A stretch of DNA of 64,000 bases. Source: Strongylocentrotus purpuratus. Its lineage: Eukaryota > Echinodermata > Echinoidea > Camarodonta > Strongylocentrotidae. The DNA is taken from assembly GCF_000002235.5 (NCBI RefSeq), contig NW_022145609.1, forward strand, positions 30,543,301 to 30,607,300, written 5' to 3'. Position 1 is the stretch's first letter. Each line of letters opens with the position of its first letter. The position numbers were made by a program, and so were the translations under genes. Of this stretch, positions 1 through 11,719 are shown in pieces. Under the pieces are notes generated by a model. The model worked only from the letters and a program-made list of their open reading frames with translations. It had not been told where the DNA came from and ran no database searches.

Positions 1-198
1 TACCAACAGAATGAAAAGCACTAATGTAAAAAAAACTAGGAAATTTGAGTTTGCAAAGGTGCCAATGATTTCCTAATGGTTTAATACCTTACTGTGCTTG
101 GGAGAAGTGAAAAAAAGATTTTAAAACATTTACCGAAAACTATAACTTACAAGTTACAATTTTAGTCTTAGTTTTTACTCTTTGTTATTTTTTTTCAG

Positions 199-350
199 TG
201 TTGTTTGGGGACCATGAGATTGCAGAGCAGATTCTGTTAGGGACCAAGCCAATGGCAATCAAAGCTCTGGGCAGGAAGGTTAGGAACTTTGATGAAGAAG
301 TTTGGAAACAGAACAGGAGACAGATTGTCAAGAAAGGAAACTTGGCTAAG
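199..350 (+). CDS. NADAR-domain protein, penultimate coding exon
   Basis: This exon encodes the middle of a NADAR domain (YbiA/COG3236 superfamily). The visible motifs are LFGDHEIAEQIL, ALGRKVRNFDEEVW and a terminal KKGNLAK, in the order usual for the family. It starts after a T-rich tract ending in CAG at 196-198 and ends at AAG followed by GTAAAG. The first two bases complete a codon begun in an upstream exon outside the window, and the exon ends in phase 0. NADAR proteins are N-glycosidases. Bacterial YbiA acts on riboflavin-pathway intermediates, and other members remove ADP-ribose from nucleobases. Which activity this animal protein has cannot be read here. The reading frame continues past the donor to a stop at 545, but the family match ends at the donor. 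Confidence 0.85.
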
Positions 351-859
351 GTAAAGACACTTGACAGAACTTTGATACTTGATGAGGAAGACAATTTATT
401 GCAAGAGATTGTATCAGCTACTTGGTATTTGATAAGGAAATCCAATTGTAATTTACTAAAAAGTCTCATCAAATATGAAGAATTATTATCAAAGAATATT
501 GATGGGGATTATTTTTTAATATATATACATGAACAAATTGCATAACTTTTGAGAGGGATGTATTTTTCTCAGACATTGATTATAGAATATAGACTTGCCT
601 AATTAGAAAAGTAAGGGAAGTGAGGGAAGAGAGACACAAAAACTTATATTTAAACTGATAGGAGACAATTACCCTCTCATTTGGTATACTTTTCAAATTG
701 ATTTTTTTAGTTATGGTACATGGAATGCAAAATCAGAAACTTACCTGATATAAAAAGGGTTTCGTTTGTAATGTAGTCTTATATTTTATCGATAACCTGT
801 TGAGAGCAAGTGCCGTACATCCAAACTTACCCCCCCCCCCTGTTCCTTCTCTCCAACAG

Positions 860-1072
860 TTCTCACAGAATCCAGATATCCGAGCCGAGCTGATGGCAAC
901 GCGAGGTACGACACTGGTGGAGGCAAGCCCTCGAGATAAGATCTGGGGTATTGGAATGGGAAAGGACAATCCACACGCTAAGAACAAGAGCAAATGGAGA
1001 GGTCAAAATCTCCTTGGGTACATTCTTACTGAGGTCAGGGAGGAACTTGAGAAGGAGGACCAGGACAAATAA
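860..1072 (+). CDS. NADAR-domain protein, last coding exon
   Basis: C-terminal part of the NADAR domain, 70 residues plus stop TAA. Visible motifs are FSQNPDIRAELMAT, LVEASPRDKIWGIGM and WRGQNLLGYILTEVREEL. The WGIG and GxNxLG blocks are the conserved C-terminal core of the family. The acceptor is a long pyrimidine tract (a C-run then TGTTCCTTCTCTCCAACAG) ending at 859. The exon joins in phase 0 to the exon ending at 350, across a 509-bp intron. The protein ends with an acidic, charged tail (EKEDQDK). The gene is transcribed towards AGL. No clear poly(A) signal stands out downstream; the AATAAA at 1068-1073 overlaps the stop codon and is too early. Confidence 0.9.
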   Translation, partial: FSQNPDIRAELMATRGTTLVEASPRDKIWGIGMGKDNPHAKNKSKWRGQNLLGYILTEVREELEKEDQDK

Positions 1073-1176
1073 AATCTTGAGCGGCACTCCCGATGCTGAC
1101 TTTTGGAGAAGCTTGTTCACTCATAGTTAAATAGAAAATATAAGATAGAAGATAGAAGAGTGTCTTGCTGTAGAGC

Positions 1177-1560
1177 TTAAAGGGATCCGATACCTTTGTC
1201 TGAGATCCTTTGAAAAAATCCTTGATTTAGCTCATGCTGCAGTGATAATTATAAGCCTTTAGGTCAGTCAGGAACCCCATGACTTTTACAAGCCTGTCTG
1301 ATTATCAAGATATTTATGATTGAAAATCAAAATCAAATTTTGCGTTTGCCAAACGGTTTTCATAACCCTGCAGTCTATTGGGGAAAACGAGTACCAGGTA
1401 TGGTAAAACCGGTCACTCAAAGGTTTTTACTTTTTGAGGCACTTCTTGATAATTTTGAAGCGCAATTTTTTTAGGGCTTCACTATAACACCATATCACAG
1501 ACACTGATAACACATAGGGCTGTGCATCTCAGATTTAACATGGTTAAATGATCCCTTTAA
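1177..1560 (+). mobile_element. B-family MITE, full length
   Basis: A 384-bp non-coding element with perfect terminal inverted repeats TTAAAGGGATC at both ends; TTAA forms the outer edge, as expected for a TTAA target site. Related copies lie at 18164-18532, 21338-21673 and 26795-27042. Insertion at TTAA suggests mobilisation by a piggyBac-like transposase, but no transposase is encoded here. Confidence 0.8.
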
Positions 1561-1849
1561 GGCCAAGTTGTATCGGATGTCATCTGCTAGTAGCTGCTCT
1601 GCCCTAACAGGGGCTGACCGACCCCCACATAACTTTGTGCATATAAGTGCACATAATCTATATCTCGAGATATGTTCCCAAGGTGTGCATGAACGGAATT
1701 CACTTAATAATCATGTCAAAAGCATTACAACTCGTACAAGGTTTAAATATTCATGTAAACAGTTAATGTTGTGAACTGAGTAGAAGCTTCTTCATCTCCT
1801 TCATCTTTCTCTGAATCTCTAAGCTTTTATTTTTGTTTCTATACTCTCT

Positions 1850-1920
1850 CTTTAACTCTCACTCTCTCTCTCTCTCTGTAACTCTTTAACTCTCTCTCTC
1901 TCTCAACTCTTTAACTCTTT
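1850..1920. repeat. CT-rich simple repeat
   Basis: Short runs of CTCTCT interspersed with AACTCTTTAACTC. Low complexity only. Confidence 0.8.
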
Positions 1921-1999
1921 GCGTCTATCCCTTTTCTTCTGTGAAAATGTTCTGCATATGTTGGAACTTGTATGTAATATATATGCTGCTGAGTGTTTT

Positions 2000-2235
2000 T
2001 TTATGTGAATACGGGTATGTACTGGGTGTATGTTTTTGCTTTTCATTACTATTGCCTGTTCATTATTTTGATTCAAATTTCATTGATATTCCTTATTTCT
2101 TTATATGTGTATATGTACAGAGCCCCTCCTCAGGAGCTATGTTTTCTTAGGGGTCCTTCCAGTGATTTTTGTGTATGTATTTATTATGTAATTATAATGT
2201 TTTTCATGGAAAATAAATTGAAATTGAATTGAATA
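2000..2235 (+). mobile_element. LINE-like 3' tail
   Basis: AT-rich sequence ending in a tail AAATAAATTGAAATTGAATTG at 2207-2229, a form typical of short-tandem tails of CR1/L2-like non-LTR retrotransposons. A similar ending occurs at 17400-17422. No reverse transcriptase is readable, so the assignment rests on the tail alone. Confidence 0.4.
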
Positions 2236-2670
2236 GAATTAAATTGCATTTTAGCAGATATATGGAGATGTTGCTATAGCTTAAGATGTATTACATGTTA
2301 TGTGTATAGTCCATGGGTCTTGATAGAAAAGTGTTGCTTTGATGATAAATGTATGGACATGTCGTTAATTCAGAAAACTCAGGAATTTAAGAAAACATGA
2401 ATTTAGGTTTTTTATAATAAACAGGTTGTATACATTGATATACTGTGCATTCAGATTTGCTACTGCTGTTGTCTTTCAAAATAATTAAATAAGAGTTATT
2501 ATCTTGGTTACTGTTGAAGGACTATATAGGTCTATTTTATTAAAGGGTTGTGTGAAATGATCGCAACTATACCTTTAAAAAATCAACCTAAGATAATCTC
2601 AATAGCCTTGTGTGTCACCTTTGGGAATGTGTGAAATATTACATTGACGTTTCGCATAATCCAAACAAGA

Positions 2671-3044
2671 TTAAAGATAAAGACCAGTTCTGGTCATGCG
2701 ATTGCATTGTGAAAGAAACGTTGTGGAATCGATCAGAAAAGGTTGATCATCTAGCATATAAGTATTGGTGTGTACTGCAAGGTTTTGGAATCATCAATAT
2801 GATAAGAAATTTGGCCCAGTCTTGGTAAAGCTACAAGCACTGTACACAGAAAGATGTATATGGGACCACGCACACGCACATATGCGTTATATCTATCAGG
2901 TCCAAATAGATATAATAATTTACCAAATATATCAATAAGTAGGCGGTTTGTATCATCACGTATTAGTCAAAACATATTCTTCCACATGATTTCATTTTTT
3001 TGAGAGGGGGGCATTTCCAAAACTGGTCCTTACCTTTAAGATCA
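2671..3044. mobile_element. A-family MITE, long subtype
   Basis: A 374-bp element with inverted ends: TTAAAGATAAAGACCAGTTC on the left matches the reverse complement of ACTGGTCCTTACCTTTAA on the right, with TTAA edges. A second copy of this subtype lies at 46022-46381. The left half is shared with shorter A-family copies at 10853, 13813, 20770 and 23353. Confidence 0.75.
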
Positions 3045-3730
3045 TGGGATGTACAATAGGGTATTGGAATTGCCCTTGAGTTGATTTTTAGAAAATACAT
3101 GTAGTTGGGATCGTGTTGTACCCAACAATAAAAAATATATATATTAACCTTGTCACTATGAAACAAACTTAACAAAATCAACAAGGGACATCAGGGACAT
3201 CACACAATTGATGGCAACAGTCCAAATAATATATATTTCCTCTACATAGAACTCTGTTAGCATAGATTAGATTTGTTCCAATATAATTGGTAAAATATTC
3301 TTTTCATATTCATGAAGTTAAAATAAAATTCATACAACTGAGCTTTAATTTACTACTTAACACTGATAAACTTTATACTTGTTCATGAAAACTAATCCTA
3401 GCACATGATTTGAAAGTTGTACAAATGTCAATATCACACAGCAGCCTTTCTCCAATTTCCACTACAGTACATTATTGTTTGCAGGTGTATTCTAATTCCT
3501 GATAAATATCTTGTGTACACACTTACACATTAATATCAACAGTTATAAAGCAATATATCTTGTCATTCGTAATAATTAATTGAAAAGAAAGAAAAAAAGT
3601 TTTTAAAGTCTTTGCTTTGACTTTCAATGCAACAAAACGAAAAATAAAATCTCTATTTTAGGTCAATATTTTGGCCCTAGCTAAAGAACAGCACCACTCT
3701 GCTGTAATCACATAAAATATAATCAAGAAA

Positions 3731-3870
3731 TGAGAGAGAGAGAGAGAGGAGAGAGGGAGGGGGAAGAGAAAGAAATACAGTTGGGCAGAGAGAGAGAGAG
3801 AGAGAGAGAGAGATAAAGAGAAAGGAAGATGGAGAGAGAACATGAAGGGAAACGGAGCAAGAGAGAAAGA
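3731..3870. repeat. GA-rich microsatellite
   Basis: Two runs of (GA)n, at 3731-3750 and 3788-3815, within a purine-rich stretch. The open frames on the opposite strand here are low-complexity Leu/Ser strings and not genes. Confidence 0.9.
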
Positions 3871-4689
3871 TAGTGATATGACAGTGTATTACAAATACAA
3901 AAAGAAACACAAATAAACTTGGTGATGAATAGATAGTGATAGCGCCACAGACAGCAGGAGTTACAGAGTTCTTCAATGAGAAAGCGATAGAGAAAAACAA
4001 ATAGCAAAAGGAAAATCATGAATTAAAAAGCTTCCATAAGTGAAAAATATAAATTATATAAAGTAGTACCAAATGCAAAAAGTTGACAAAACCATTATTG
4101 CTCAGTGAAGATTTGCTCGTAGATAGCATTACTATTGAACACTGTTATCGCTGACTTGTGCTCTATCGACCACTGTCTAATACAATACTGTCATTTCTCA
4201 CAAAAATACATTTACCTTTCTTAGTCATTATGTTAAGTACAATATTTCAGTGTACATCAAATGCAGTCAACAAACACTATTCTGTTTTGATAGATCTACA
4301 TCTATGTGCAAAGTCCACACACAATATGCTGTTCACTACCGACAAAGCTTCAGATACATTGTAGTTTTGCCAAACATTCAAATTAAGCCGCTACTATGAC
4401 TATCCATTCAATCTCACAAAACAGTGCTACAATATACATATACATTTACTGTCATCATAATTTTGTTTTCTTTCTCTTTGGAAATACATAATCCCACATC
4501 ATACTACAACATAATAAATTTTCTTCCTCTTTCGAAATATAAATACAATTTGACATACTGAATCGAAATTTTCATATTCATAAGAACCATTCAGCATTGG
4601 TGCAAGATATTTTTATGCATGAAAGATATAGAACTATAAAGTTAAACAAATTATTGAAAAAAACATTTTTTGCAAGATACAATACACAG

Positions 4690-4775
4690 AATTCAATGTT
4701 ATAGCGCTTAGAGACTTCGGTGGTAAGCGCTTTATAAGTAACGTTTTTATTATTATTATTATTATTATTAGACAC
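4690..4775 (+). mobile_element. SINE 3' fragment with ATT tail
   Basis: The fragment GCGCTTAGAGACTTCGG...AAGCGCTTTATAAGTAA followed by (ATT)n matches the 3' end of the tRNA-derived SINE family seen in full near 14877 and 19322. Confidence 0.65.
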
Positions 4776-4892
4776 CCTAAAGTTATCAGTTTCATCACGA
4801 ATACTAAAACTTTCGAACAAGTTTTCAAATTTTGAGCAATATGTACATGTATATCACTTCTTTTCAAATGCCATCAAATAAATATATATATA

Positions 4893-5035
4893 TGCATGTT
4901 AATGCGCTACACTTTTTGCAAAGAGTAGGGTGTAAACCCGGTGTTGGAGATTCACACCCTATGCATGTTAATACACTACACTTCTTGCAGAGAGTAGGGT
5001 GTTAACCCGGTGTTTGGTGTGCCTACAGATCTTTG
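4893..5035 (+). repeat. 78-bp tandem dimer
   Basis: ATGCATGTTAATGCGCTACAC...GAGTAGGGTGTAAACCCGGTGTT at 4893 is followed directly by a diverged copy from about 4969. Two units, no coding content. Confidence 0.7.
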
Positions 5036-5084
5036 TCACAGGCCCTTGCCTCTTCAAGATTAACAGAAGAAGAAGAAGAGGAAG

Positions 5085-5215
5085 AACTTCATATTTGACA
5101 TATTTGTAATGTCTGATTTCACATGTATTTATTGTAATGTAATTTTTTTATCAATTTGTAAAAAGTCACACAATTCAGCCTTCGGGCTGCGAGATGATTT
5201 TCAATAAAACAAACC
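5085..5215 (+). mobile_element. LINE 3' end
   Basis: The segment CAATTCAGCCTTCGGGCTGC followed shortly by CAATAAAACAAA resembles the stem-loop-bearing 3' ends of CR1/L2-type LINEs. Only the tail is present. Confidence 0.45.
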
Positions 5216-7224
5216 ATTTACATATATCATAAAATCTGATGGAGCTGAAATAACTTGACAAGTATACTAGTACTGTGTCATGTAATTTACCCAACTGAAT
5301 ACTGATCTACATTTTATGCAAAGCATTATTAAACACAAATCACATAGGAAAGTGCATTACAGGAATTAATTTCTCCATTACAGAAAGCTCACCTAGTATA
5401 TAAATAAACTCTACTCCGCCGTGATAAAAAAAACTCCCAAAAGTGCTACTTTACAGTTGCACAATACAAAAAAAGTACCAAAAAAAATCCTGGAAACAAG
5501 TGTGTCTTCAACAAAAATTTGAAGACAGCAACAGATAAGGCTTTTCTTATGTCTAGTGGAAGGTTAGGCCAAAGACTTGGAGGACGTAACTGATAGAGTT
5601 ATTTTTTTTCTTCGTGTGAGGTAGCTTTAGAAGCAGCTTGTCCTGTATTCTTCGCAAGTTACGTGCATATGGATGCAATTTAACAAATAATTTGAGGCTT
5701 GACCTAGACTTAATATTATAACTTACATCACATAATAAACAACCTGTACCATCATGAACAGAAATTAACACATGTTTAAGATTCAAAAGACATTGGGATA
5801 CAATTCCTATTTAGAAATGAATGAATGAATGAATACTAAAATCATTCCAGATTTAACACATGGTTAGAGTGAGAGAACTGAGATATTATTAAACTTTAAT
5901 ATAAACATGAAATAAATATGCTTGCATATATCTTCAAAGTAATTAATTGATAATGATAAAGTGAATATGAACTGAGTGTACTTGTCTAATACTATACTCG
6001 TTGAGGTAAAAGGATTTGATCGGAAATAGAGATTTTTCCAAAGTGTAAATTAGCTATAGTGTAAAAGACATACAGGATTCCAATCTCATGCTACATAACA
6101 AATATCCATGATTTTACTGATTAGTAATAAAAGCAGTAGTGTATTTGAACTTTAGAATGGTCATCATTTAGGACAATATTCCAATACAAACATACAGTCT
6201 GTTCAGAGCCAGAAGGGTGTTAACTCTGTGTTCCAAACATACGATATAATACATGTATTTTGTAGTTTATGGAGCTGAAGCAGGCTTTGTACACTTATTT
6301 TGAATTTCATGATTCATGATTTCAAGCACCGTGAGCACCAAAAAGGTGGACCTGTGCGCTACACAATTAGCCACTATTATTATTATAATCAAGTCAAAAT
6401 ACAATAATGTGCACATTACATGTAGCTCTTGGCCGCTATCATGCAACACACACACATATATCAATGAATACACTTCGTACATCAAGATGATACTGATAAA
6501 AACCTGTCATCTTAAAGGGACTTGGTAACATTGTTCAAATGAGAGAAAAGGGTGCTAAGGTAGTGACTTCAATGCTAGATGTACAATTTAAGATAATCTG
6601 AAAGTTTGAGTGAAAACAGACCATAATTAAAAATTAAAAATAAAGAAAAATTGATCTGATTGATTCCTAAAATCTCTGACTATATTATTATAATCTAATT
6701 AAATTTTAGGTGAATGTAAATTCTCACAAAGCAATGAATTGGCTCCATATACCATTCCAAATATTTAAGGGTTGAAAACATTTTAAAAGCCTTTTTTTTA
6801 TGTCATATTTTGATGGAAAAAGGGTTGGGAAAATACAAAAATTGGTTGGGAGAATTTACTGTAAGAGGGGGTTGGACATTGGCGCCTTCAAAGAAAACCA
6901 CATATATCTTTGTTTGAGAATTTTTTCAGGATTTTTTGCATGATAGAGGGTAAGTACAGTAGAAGGAAGATGATAAGTTACATTTCATACAAAAATTACA
7001 CATTTTGTTCATCGACCTTTAACGTTTGCGTCACAAAGCTGGATCTTTCTACATACAGATCAGAAATATAGACAGTGCCATTGTTAAGTGCAGACAATCT
7101 CTTCTCACCCCAACTTGCTGTTTCATTTACAAATTAACTGGTTTTGTCTTTCTCTTAAAGCTGCCTACAATGTCACGGAAGGAGCTTAATCTAGCATTTT
7201 TTTTTAACCCGACTGCTAAGTAAG

Positions 7225-7390
7225 GGATGTGTATGCTTGTACATAAGCAACCAGGGGACCGACGGCTCTAAGTCATCTCCGAGGGACTTGGTAATGAGGA
7301 TAAATGCCTTACCAAAGGGCACTCTCATATTGACTTGGTATTGAACCCGGGACCTCCTGGTTACAAGACCACTGCTCTACTTCTACTACT
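7225..7390 (-). mobile_element. tRNA-like SINE fragment
   Basis: On the minus strand this reads GTAGAGCAGTGGTC...GAGGTCCCGGGTTCAATACC, with a B-box-like GGGTTCAATACC at the tRNA-expected spacing. It is a SINE head, since a SINE body follows and no cloverleaf is intact. Confidence 0.6.
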
Positions 7391-8290
7391 TTACTTTACT
7401 ACAATTAGTTTGTTATTAAACACAACATATATATATATATATAGTTCATGAAATATTTTATTTTATAACAATTAATGCACCTTAATTGGATTAAAGCTAT
7501 TATGATTATTAAACTAGAGGACTGGATTCTTTAGTGTTTAAGAAAAAAATCAAACAGACGCTCTGAAATCACAAGCTGCACAAGTTAACATCAATGTATT
7601 TTGATTTCGTTTAAGTAAATTAACTATTTCAGAATGTAAAGTTTGACTTACATCTCAAAAGCACCATAACAAAAGACAACAGAAAATAAAAATGTCACCA
7701 AATTTAATGAGTTCTTCTGAATTCTTTTTAGACTGGAAGCATTTTAATTCTTGTAATCAATAGTTGCTGACCCCGTAGAGAGTTGTGTCCATGATACTGT
7801 AGTTGAATATTTCAAATGATAAGCCAGCTGAGACACGACATAAACCCTTCTCTTGAGTAATGTCAGATGGGATCGATTGTATCTATACGTCACTCACTAC
7901 TTGAACATGTGTATTGAAACTTCAGGCTATCTTCATATCCTCTATTTGGAGCGAGAAGGGCGTTAATTCTGTGTAAACTTATTTGAGTTAATGCCCTTCT
8001 GGCTCTCAACAGACCATATGTTTCAGAGTTATGAGTGTGCTTTGTAGAAACAGGAATTTTTGCACTGAATATGGTACGAGTGAACTATAGCAACACCATG
8101 CACATCAAAACCTGCACTTTGGTACTACAATATATAAATGCAGTACATATCAAGCTAGACCGAGGTATTGCTCTGTCTTCTCTCCAGCTGTACCTCGTTT
8201 GAGAGTATATTCAATCAGAGCCGCTTTGAAATTCTTGTTTGACCTCCAGATATAACCAAGGTGTGGATTCCATTCTGAGCCTGATGCACC

Positions 8291-8503
8291 AAGTCCTGTT
8301 CCTAATGATCAGGAACCTGGTCTTAGTCCAGCATTCTAGATTTCAGATGATAGCCTGTGAGGACCAGGTCTATTGCTTGAGGGCCTGGTCTAGGTCCAAG
8401 TCCTGTTCCTAACGATCAGGGACCTGGTCTTAGTCCAGCATTCTAGATTTAGATGATAGCCTGTTAGGACCAGGTCTATTGCTTGAGTGCCTGGTCTAGG
8501 TCC
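8291..8503. repeat. 107-bp tandem duplication including the AGL stop codon
   Basis: The unit beginning AAGTCCTGTTCCTAA at 8291 recurs at 8398 (107-bp period). The right-hand copy contains the last codons and TAG stop of AGL (8476-8478 and onwards). The left-hand copy repeats the same codons inside the 3' untranslated region. Confidence 0.85.
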
Positions 8504-8754
8504 AACATCAGTTCCAGGAGACAGCCCATGGACCAGGCCTGGGTGGGGCAACTATCTCCGCAGGGGGCCCCGTTCTTATTGGTCAGCTCAGGCAGCCCTC
8601 GCCATGGCGACGACATGATCTCCTCGTGATGACGGATGAGAGTCTTGCGGATGAACTGCACGGTGCTTTCAAAGGTATCGGCTGGAGCATCGGGGAGGAT
8701 TCGCGCAAAGTGGAGCTTGGCTCGTAGGAAATAGCCGAGGGGCCATACCCATTC
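8476..8754 (-). CDS. AGL: AGL coding exon 26 (last), residues 1448-1539
   Basis: Starts after CTTCTAG with [16 protein letters not shown]; the first residue, Glu1448, is the expected catalytic base of the glucosidase site. It continues through [14 protein letters not shown] and [10 protein letters not shown] to TAG. It is slightly longer than the vertebrate C-terminus, ending in DLDQALKQ. Confidence 0.95.
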   Translation of the reverse strand, partial: EWVWPLGYFLRAKLHFARILPDAPADTFESTVQFIRKTLIRHHEEIMSSPWRGLPELTNKNGAPCGDSCPTQAWSMGCLLELMLDLDQALKQ

Positions 8755-11670
8755 CTAGAAGATAAAACATTGAGAAATATATTTAACATGTCAGCAAGAG
8801 CTGTGGAATAATAATACTGGCTTCATTTAAATTGTGCAGATATCCATCCCAAGAGATGGATGCTCAACGGGTATATACAGTATTATATACCTTACTTTAA
8901 GAATCTTTCCTAATCCTGTCATCTGATTGGTTGAAAGTGAAGTCCTGTTTTTAACAATTTGATCGCTAAATTTTCATGTTCCCCTGGAGCACCACTCTGC
9001 TTTTCCTGTTCTACTCGAGCACAGTTTGATGATAATTTTTAAATATGAGGACCCCATGATTGTTAAGTGAGTCAGTCTTGTATTCTTTGACTCTTTTTAC
9101 GGTATATAAAAGACATATTGACTGCTTTAATATTCGAGGCATAGTTGTTTTGATAGGATCTCAGGGACGTTACATCTTGCTATGACCCCTCTGGTCATAG
9201 CAGGATGTAAAGCCCCCTTGAGCCTATAGAAACAACTATGCCTCTCATAGCAGTCAATATATCTATACTATTACCCTGGTGTTAGCGAAGCAGCTCTAAG
9301 GTGTTGAAAGCATTGAAGGAATTACTTTCTACACATTACCCTTTTACAACTCTTGGGTTAAGAGAGGTGAATGTAAATTGACGTCTCACCATAGTTCATA
9401 GTGCTGCAGCCGTCTCTAACCATAAACAATTTTTTTGTAAATGTTTTCTGATGATGCAAGTGTAATAAACCTTCACATTTCTGTATCTTATAACACAGAG
9501 CTCAGTGAGTATGCATAGGACCTTTTTGAGGAGCAGTTGCTGTTCATGTACAGTGAAACCTGTCTATAGAGACCATCCAAGGGAGACAACAAAAGTGGTC
9601 TTTATAGGCAAGTGGTCTTTAAAGGCAGGTGGTCTTTATGTACAGGTTTCTTTAGTACATGTTTCAATGAGAAACCAATTTCAAGGGAAACAAAAAATGT
9701 GGTCTTTGTAGACAGGTGGTCACTAAAGCAGGTTTGACTGTACAAGTAAAAAACAACAAGCAAGGTTTAGTGCCATGGTCACTTACTGGTCCCTGATGAT
9801 AGTTCCAACCTCTGGCAGTCTTCTTGTTAGGACCATCATAGGAATTGTCATAGACTCCTTCATATGCCCAGTCACTGAAAACAAAGGGTATTATTCAAGT
9901 TTTACAACTTAAAGAATTTGATTCCACTGTGCATATGATCTGTATAACATATTTATTCTTTCTAGAACTAATAACGGAAGACGATGCATCTCATATGCTA
10001 ACGATGAATTGAAACAGCTTTTGCTTTTATAGGTTTGTTATAATTGACCACACTTACATCGGTTAGTGCTAAAACATCACCTTTGCTACATCCACGTACA
10101 TGATGAAATTCAGTAGTTGACGCATTGTATCTCAGTCCTATCATTATTGTAATCTTTACTACCACCATCACCACAAACAAAAACATGATCATATCATAAA
10201 CACCATCATCATCATCACTGGGTCATTCCATAAAGTTGGAGCAAAAAATATGATGGTGTCCATGTAACGTAGTTATGAGATCTTCTACTAGACATGGAAG
10301 ATGTAATCATTTGTGGAAGATTGTTATGCAATGAATATATATATAGTAGTGCCCTGCCATAATCGTTTCTGTTTCAGTTGCTTTTCTTCAAAATCTTTGC
10401 TTAGTACACATTTCTCTTTTTACCAGCGTTACATGGACACCATATGCATATAACATTACAAACTTTGGGTCCATAACATTGATTCACCGTGAAGCACGAG
10501 TACTTCTGTAAATAGTTGGCTATGCTTTTTATGTAAAACTCAATTTGAGCAAACATTGTTGCAGTTGACAGGAGACATAGTTTCTCACTTCTGGTATGTC
10601 ACAAAAATTGCTCCAACTTTCTGGACGGACCCCACTATGACCACTGGCCTACTCACCTAGGGTCTAATGTCTTCATTCCTAGAGGACCTAGTAGTTCCTT
10701 CTGTACCAGGCTCAGAGCAGTCCATGCGTTACCGGGAGTGAACAACTCGGGGGCCTGTGAAAGTAAATGATTCATCATCACTGTTACTACAACAGTACTA
10801 GTGCCAGCATGAGCTCACAACATTGTCAAAGAATGCACTTACATGTAAAGAGAATGTTGAGTTCTAGGAAGAGGTGAAATATGTTTTGTGAGCCTTTTCA
10901 TTGTTATTATGCAAGTGTGGAAGAATTTACATCAGAAAAGCATGGCTCTTCAAATGCCTTCATATTCTAAATACAGTCAAACCTGTCTATAGCGACCGCC
11001 TAAGCAAAACACAAAGAATGGTCTTTGTAGACAGGTTCCATTAATACATGTTTCAATGGGAAACTATTTTCAAGGGAAACAAAAAATTGTGGTCCTTGTA
11101 GACAGGTAGTCACTAAAGCAGGTTTGACCGAGTGTATAACATGCAAGCTTAAAAATAAGAACCAAATTTGTATGCCACATGTAATTGTGTAGTCCCATAT
11201 ACACCTGAGAGCAGCGCTTGTTACTTTTACCAAGACTGGACCAAATTTCTTATCATTTTGATGATTCCAGAACCTAGCAGTGCACACTAATACTTATATG
11301 CTACTTTATAAACTTTTTCTTTCACAATGCAATCGCATGACCAGAACTGAACTTTATCTTTAAACTCACCGCGACCATGGCGATAGGGAAGTTGGGTCTC
11401 AGCTGGAAGTCTCCCCAGAAGTGTGTTGCTCCCACGCTGTCCTTGTACATACCACGCCTGTTGATAAGCTTGTTGGACGTCTTGTCCGCATCGGAAGCAA
11501 TCCAGAAATGCTTCTCAAAGTTGGCTTGCAGCTTGTGATCCCATTCCCAGTATGTCAGCTGAGCTTGCTTTCCTGAACATTCAGTGATAGAAATTATTAT
11601 AACATAACAAATTTTTGAGCTACGGTATTCTAACTTATTTTAAACATTGTATACACAAGTAAAAGTGTGT

Positions 11671-11719
<49 letters not shown>

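Larger units (their letters stand above)
1073..8475. other. Intergenic interval between NADAR gene and AGL
   Basis: No coding exon was recognised in these 7.4 kb. It holds one B-family MITE (1177-1560), one A-family MITE (2671-3044), LINE-like tails near 2000-2235 and 5085-5215, a GA-rich tract (3731-3830), a 78-bp tandem dimer (4893-5035), SINE fragments (4690-4775 and 7225-7390) and the duplicated AGL stop region (8291-8503). The 3' untranslated regions of both convergent genes must lie here. A TTTATT at 7457-7462 (AATAAA on the minus strand) is one possible AGL poly(A) signal, but this is weak. Confidence 0.6.
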
